From contig JAUCNG010298846.1 of the NCBI GenBank assembly GCA_032353305.1, positions 1-12,275 on the forward strand: a stretch of 12,275 nucleotides of DNA, read 5' to 3'. Of the stretch, positions 10,110 through 12,275 are shown piece after piece (within the stretch, counting starts at the first letter, position 1; the number at the start of each line of letters is the position of its first letter). This DNA is from Cephalothrix spiralis. Taxonomy: Eukaryota > Nemertea > Palaeonemertea > Archinemertea > Cephalotrichidae. The notes beneath the pieces were generated by a model. It was not told the origin of the DNA. It worked only from the letters and a program-made list of their open reading frames with translations, and made no database searches. The translations under genes were made by a program, and so were the position numbers.

Positions 10110-11075
10110 CTAGAAAATAATATTGTAGTTTAAAAAAAGGGTAGGGAAAAAGGATGGGACAAAGAAGTCAAAGAATACCGACAGAATTTTTTTTTGCTGT
10201 TGAGACTTGAGAATAAACTCGGATTATCAATTATCCATTTCCCGCATATCTCTTCAACCACAGATTAACTGATTTTAATCTGTGCCTCAACTGTTATTTA
10301 AAGTTATTTAATCATCTGATTCATCATCATAAATGTAGTTCATTTTATTCAAGATTTACTCATATAACTTCTATAGCCTCGTGTCCTGTGACTTAAATAA
10401 AATTTAGTCCAATCAAAGACCACATACAATTAGGTCTAAGGAATCAGGAGGCCATCTTGGGAGAAAATGACCAGAATCAGAAATTGACCGAGAAAAATGT
10501 TTTCCTGGTTACTATGAAGTGGTACAGGGCAGAGATATATTCCACAATTGTCCTTATCATCTGCTGATTTAGCACCTAGCAACCAAATATATAGATATTT
10601 AATTTATATTGGAAAATCCGACCACCTGGCACCTGTGGTTAGTAGATAAGACCATAATTTTGGGCATGGAGGATCCATTTGGGCAGGACAGGGCAGGAGG
10701 ATCCATTTTCTAACATAAATTGCAGGTGCATTATTTGGTTGCTAGGTGCTAATTATCAGCTGATTTAAGGAAAATTCTGGAACATTTCTTTACTCTGTAC
10801 CATTTCTTTGGCGTTCAAATATGCATTTTTTTTCTATCAATTTCTGATTCCGATCATTTTCTCCCAAGATGGCCGCCAGATTCCTTATACCACCTTATCG
10901 TATGTGGTCATTGGTTAGAATAAATACAATTCCACGCATTAAGAAATTTACTACATGAAGTCAAAAACTAAATAAGACTACAATGACAGTACACCCTTTA
11001 ATGGTAAATGTGTCGCATGGGTCCGAAGTTGCTAATCGATACTATATATGATCCGTCAATTGTTAACTATCATAC
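10110..11075 (-). other. Intron between exons A and B, carrying a foldback repeat
   Basis: A 966-base phase-2 intron with a gtatga donor and a ttttctag acceptor. More than half of it is the inverted repeat at 10405-10922. No other gene-like signal was seen. Confidence 0.8.
10405..10922. repeat. Foldback (long inverted repeat) element inside the intron
   Basis: The left arm (about 10405-10619) and right arm (about 10703-10922) are imperfect inverted copies of roughly 215 bases. Shared blocks include ggccatcttgggagaaaatg, cagaaattga and gcacctagcaaccaaat. The spacer of about 83 bases contains the direct repeat ggaggatccattt at 10668-10680 and 10696-10708, and a small palindrome accacctggcacctgtggt at 10621-10639. 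It has no coding capacity, and no unambiguous target duplication was found. It fits a foldback-type or MITE-like DNA element. Being transcribed in the intron, it would form a long imperfect RNA duplex. Confidence 0.75.
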
Positions 11076-11285
11076 CTTGGTGGCTTTCTTTCTCCACTGT
11101 TGTATCTCCTCCGTCGTCCCTTTGGTGGCGGGGTTGGCGATTTCGATTTTGACCTCTTCTTATGTGGATCAGGGGACGACGATTTCGAACGATTTCCCTC
11201 CTTTCCTCGTTCACTTTCTTTTAGTTTTTTGGCTGCTTGTTTAGCTTTAAAATATTCATATAATCCTAATTTTTCCCATCCTTCC
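11076..11285 (-). CDS. Internal exon A of an SR-related protein gene (partial gene, 5' end outside window)
   Basis: Seen: this minus-strand exon of 210 bases begins after a pyrimidine-rich acceptor (..ttttatgcag) and ends at a donor reading AG|gtatga. It gives 69 full codons plus a split codon at each end. The product starts EGWEKLGLYEYFKAKQAAKKLK, a short amphipathic helix with charged and aromatic residues. A Lys/Ser/Pro-rich stretch with SKSKSP and TPPPKGRRRR motifs follows. Both boundaries are phase 2, and the last two bases (AG) join the first base of exon B to make Arg, keeping the frame open. An in-frame Met lies 90 bases before E1 of this exon, but it is in the presumed intron, so the true start is probably further upstream, beyond the window. 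Known: RS/SP-rich tails are typical of nuclear splicing-related proteins. Inferred: this is the N-terminal part of the protein continued in exons B and C. I do not recognise the family. Confidence 0.8.
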
Positions 11286-12275
11286 CTGCATAAAAGAATA
11301 ATTAAAGTTGTAAGGCTATGAAAATGAGAATAAACAGTTTCTTCCCTATCTAGATACGAGACCATGTCTCCCATTTATATGATAACTAACAATGCTACAA
11401 ATTGAAGTTTATCACTTTTCACTTAATATGAGCTACGTCTAAAAGCCGCTAGGTGTCAAGAATGACTATTATTAAATGTAATGTCATGCATTAAATCATA
11501 TGTAATGCATCATTCACAATTAAGTGGAATTATTGAAATTTACTTTTTGGAATTGTCACAGCGTTTGTACATGTATAGTAAACGAAAAGAAATATAGGTA
11601 TCATTTGAAGGGTCTTGGGATGCTATATGAGAAGACCGCATTTCTCTATCTCAGTACAGACTTAGCGATGGGATATTGATAAAAACTGAATCCAAAAAAA
11701 GAAATCAGCAACCAATTTAAACTTGAAATGGCTAGGTACCATTTTCACAAAATTAATGAGGGTAAGACTGAAACTCGGAAATTACGCAGACTCGCGGACT
11801 GCGGACTCACCGCGGAATATAGCAATCTGAAACGCGAAATCCTCTCCTTGTGGACCAGATTATAGATCAATATACAATCCCCGAAATAAAACAAAAAAGC
11901 CATATTATATTCAACAAATCCCCCAAATTCATTGTTTGGGGATTTTTCTTCTTCTTTTAATTTAAATCCTAGTTTTGGAGTTATCAATTGGGTTTTAAAA
12001 TCTTCAAGATTTTATTTGACATCATGAGATTTTTTTTATGGATTTTTGTTGTTGATTTTTTTATATTTTAAGGTAGGGTCTATTAGGTCTAAACTCAGTA
12101 TTTATTTTTATTTTTTAGGGAGTTTTAAAAAGTAATAATCCGGTTCGCGAGGAGAAGATTCCGCGTTTAAGACTGATATATTCTGCGGAGAGTCCGTGGT
12201 CCGCGTAATTTCCGCGTTTCAGTCTTACCCTTTTAATGACGCCAGTTTGGTGAAATCACAGCACTGTTTCAGAAA
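11286..12275 (-). other. Sequence upstream of exon A, presumed intron
   Basis: Apart from the element at 11760-12230 I see no exon here. The stretch 11286-11759 is AT-rich, with the exon A acceptor at its lower edge. The phase-2 acceptor requires an upstream exon ending in two bases of a codon, and none was identified in the window. Confidence 0.5.
11760..12230. mobile_element. Long-TIR non-autonomous DNA element (Mutator-like layout)
   Basis: A 471-bp element with inverted ends of about 100 bases. Both ends begin gggtaagactgaaac followed by ycggaaattacgc, and they share later blocks such as gaaacgcg and tctcct; the left arm has about 9 extra bases. Directly outside the ends lie aattaatga (11751-11759) and ttttaatga (12231-12239), which agree at 7 of 9 positions. 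Known: 9-bp duplications with long inverted ends are typical of Mutator-like elements. The arms are GC-richer than the AT-rich middle. No transposase is encoded, and a short frame through the left arm is not a gene. Confidence 0.7.

Noticed and set aside
11286-11374. In-frame Met 30 codons before exon A as a true start
   Set aside because: It lies upstream of a clear acceptor with the right phase, and its translated lead does not resemble the RS-like exon. An alternative first exon cannot be fully ruled out.
11745-11987. Minus-strand frame of 80 codons
   Set aside because: It covers the left inverted end and AT-rich middle of the 11760-12230 element, with no protein-like pattern.
1-12275. 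CRISPR array, bacterial operon or phage region
   Set aside because: No regular repeat-spacer pattern and no prokaryotic gene layout; the spliced exons and SINE point to an animal genome.

Overview
The window looks like AT-rich nuclear DNA from an invertebrate animal. The coding sequence is split by GT-AG introns with a branch-point-like site and pyrimidine tracts. The long non-coding stretches hold a tRNA-derived SINE and several short inverted-repeat DNA elements. The repeat load would fit a mollusc or another lophotrochozoan, but that placement is inference.

One protein-coding gene can be supported. It lies on the minus strand and is partial at its 5' end. Reading 5' to 3' it has exon A (11285-11076), exon B (10109-9960) and a very large exon C (9337-4177) with the stop codon. 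All three visible acceptor junctions are phase 2, and the frame stays open across both complete introns. The visible product is about 1,840 residues of an unnamed SR-related nuclear protein. Exons A and B give a basic RS/SP-rich N-terminal part. Exon C gives an acidic, Ser/Asp/Glu-rich half, then a compact helical segment near residue 853-955 (counting from the first Met in exon C). Lys/Ser-rich linkers, a classical RS domain (about 1300-1440) and a Pro/Trp/Gln-rich tail follow. The helical segment resembles, by eye, a domain I associate with gag-like ORFs of DIRS-type retroelements. This is the most interesting observation here and needs a profile search.

The rest is non-coding. Positions 1-2880 hold no gene I can support, only a dispersed 15-bp repeat and a small minisatellite. 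At 2881-3603 there is a terminal-inverted-repeat element with a minus-strand tRNA-SINE inside it. At 3796-4043, just past the stop codon, there is an almost complete palindrome flanked by TTAA, a MITE. The intron between exons A and B carries a 0.5-kb foldback repeat. The sequence upstream of exon A carries a 471-bp element with roughly 100-bp inverted ends and a degenerate 9-bp target duplication, similar in layout to Mutator-type elements. Three of these repeats would form strong RNA hairpins if transcribed with the gene.
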